Made by a program: the position numbers and the translations under genes. This document shows, in pieces, positions 63,732 to 64,000 of a stretch of DNA of 64,000 bases. Under the pieces are notes generated by a model. The model ran no database searches. It had not been told where the DNA came from and was given only the letters and a program-made list of their open reading frames with translations. This DNA comes from Thiopseudomonas denitrificans. GTDB lineage: Bacteria; Pseudomonadota; Gammaproteobacteria; Pseudomonadales; Pseudomonadaceae. The stretch covers positions 1 through 64,000 of the forward strand of contig NZ_LNJZ01000006.1 of the NCBI RefSeq assembly GCF_002866065.1, in the 5' to 3' direction. The first letter of the stretch is position 1; every line of letters starts with the position of its first letter.

Positions 63732-63800
63732 TTAACATGTATTAGACCGCCTTCTACATAACCCAATCATCGTGAAGGCCGTATAACACGATGGGATATT
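63732..63800 (-). other. right edge of the array: core site and hairpin (possible attI or decayed attC)
   Basis: The minus strand reads GTTAAGT at 63738-63732. Beyond it ACCGCCTTC (about 63747) and GAAGGCCGT (about 63774) form a hairpin, but no second core is seen. The remaining 63801-63968 holds no integrase or other gene that I can recognise. Confidence 0.35.
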
Positions 63801-63968
63801 TTTAAAATCAAGATTAAAGCACAGGGATCAACAGGTTACAAGGCTCTACATTTTGATAATATTTTCTGCTTGATCCGACTGTTTTTACTGGCAGACTACT
63901 GGGCAACTTATCCAGAGACAGCCTGTCAAGAAGAGTCCGGCCAGACACTGAATGCCGGCAATTTGCAC

Positions 63969-64000
63969 AGCGACAGCAGCCGGTTATCCCTGATAACCGG
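63969..64000 (+). repeat. structured intergenic repeat, copy 4 (cut by window end)
   Basis: AGCGACAGCAGCCGGTTATC begins like copies 1-3. The first hairpin here is CCGGTTAT...ATAACCGG instead of CCCGGC...GCCGGG, so both arms changed together. The rest lies outside the window. Confidence 0.55.

Larger units (their letters stand above)
56082..63738 (-). mobile_element. integron gene-cassette array (no integrase in window)
   Basis: Seven well-formed attC sites of 60-86 bp, each with TAAC at one end, GTTA at the other and an imperfect inverted repeat between, separate short AT-rich genes that all read on the minus strand. At the best-preserved cassette (63284-63738) the boundary core GTTAAGT at its 5' end is complementary to the attC start ACTTAAC, the classical cassette rule. 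Several ORFs stop inside their attC. The left end shows only half-sites. The integrase and attI should lie to the right, outside the window; otherwise this is an orphan attC cluster. Confidence 0.88.

Noticed and set aside
63740-64000. integron integrase gene
   Set aside because: No frame with tyrosine-recombinase motifs exists in these 260 bases, so the integrase, if present, lies outside.

Overview
This window looks like the chromosome of a Pseudomonadaceae-like gammaproteobacterium (Pseudomonas or Halopseudomonas type). The basis is gene content, a GC-rich core, and gene orders that I recall from Pseudomonas: purB - L16 hydroxylase - GNAT - small ORF - secretin-like - aceA; aroC - MFS - ARD; ihfB - lapA; a YCF48-like protein with an RND exporter; recC - recB; and OprD-type porins. 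The species cannot be fixed from the sequence alone.

Layout. 0-1.7 kb: the broken start of an RTX calcium-binding protein, a small secreted protein and an intergenic stretch full of large hairpins. 1.7-16.8 kb: beta-CASP metallohydrolase and LOG protein, YCF48/RND exporter pair, pepN, two tandem paralogous membrane proteins each with a copy of a structured repeat upstream, then a minus-strand run of yeaC-like, DUF2797, rhomboid glpG, phosphoesterase, nadK and tusA. 16.9-29.3 kb: crotonase, methyltransferase, tRNA-Ser(GGA), lipoprotein, CDF metal transporter, aromatic amino-acid permease and recCB without an adjacent recD. 29.7-44 kb: two OprD porins, dgt, lapA/ihfB, nfuA, a DUF962 gene with an in-frame TGA, an ARD homologue that has lost its metal ligands, MFS, aroC, purB, roxA, GNAT and a secretin-like protein. 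44.3-55 kb: aceA, a 126-bp tandem repeat, a six-gene TonB/ExbBD energising operon behind a Fur box, and a class Ia ribonucleotide reductase operon (nrdA-nrdB-yfaE) behind paired NrdR boxes.

56.1-63.7 kb: immediately after the yfaE stop codon the base composition becomes visibly AT-richer. The region becomes an integron gene-cassette array. Short genes, all on the minus strand, are separated by seven well-formed attC sites plus degenerate half-sites. No integrase gene is in the window; from the cassette orientation it would lie to the right. Cassette cargo is mostly unknown. It includes a 777-aa protein with two nucleosidase/TIR-like domains and a P-loop ATPase, and a translationally coupled membrane/cytosolic pair that share an SGDNSxNxQ motif. 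Both look like candidate defence modules.

Other signals worth following are a dispersed element of about 160 bp, with three complete copies and a fourth cut by the window end, whose nested stems stay paired although their sequences differ; a family of GTxCGAAT palindromes with compensated stem changes; and a run of decayed genes (RTX protein, DUF962, ARD, end-of-array cassettes).
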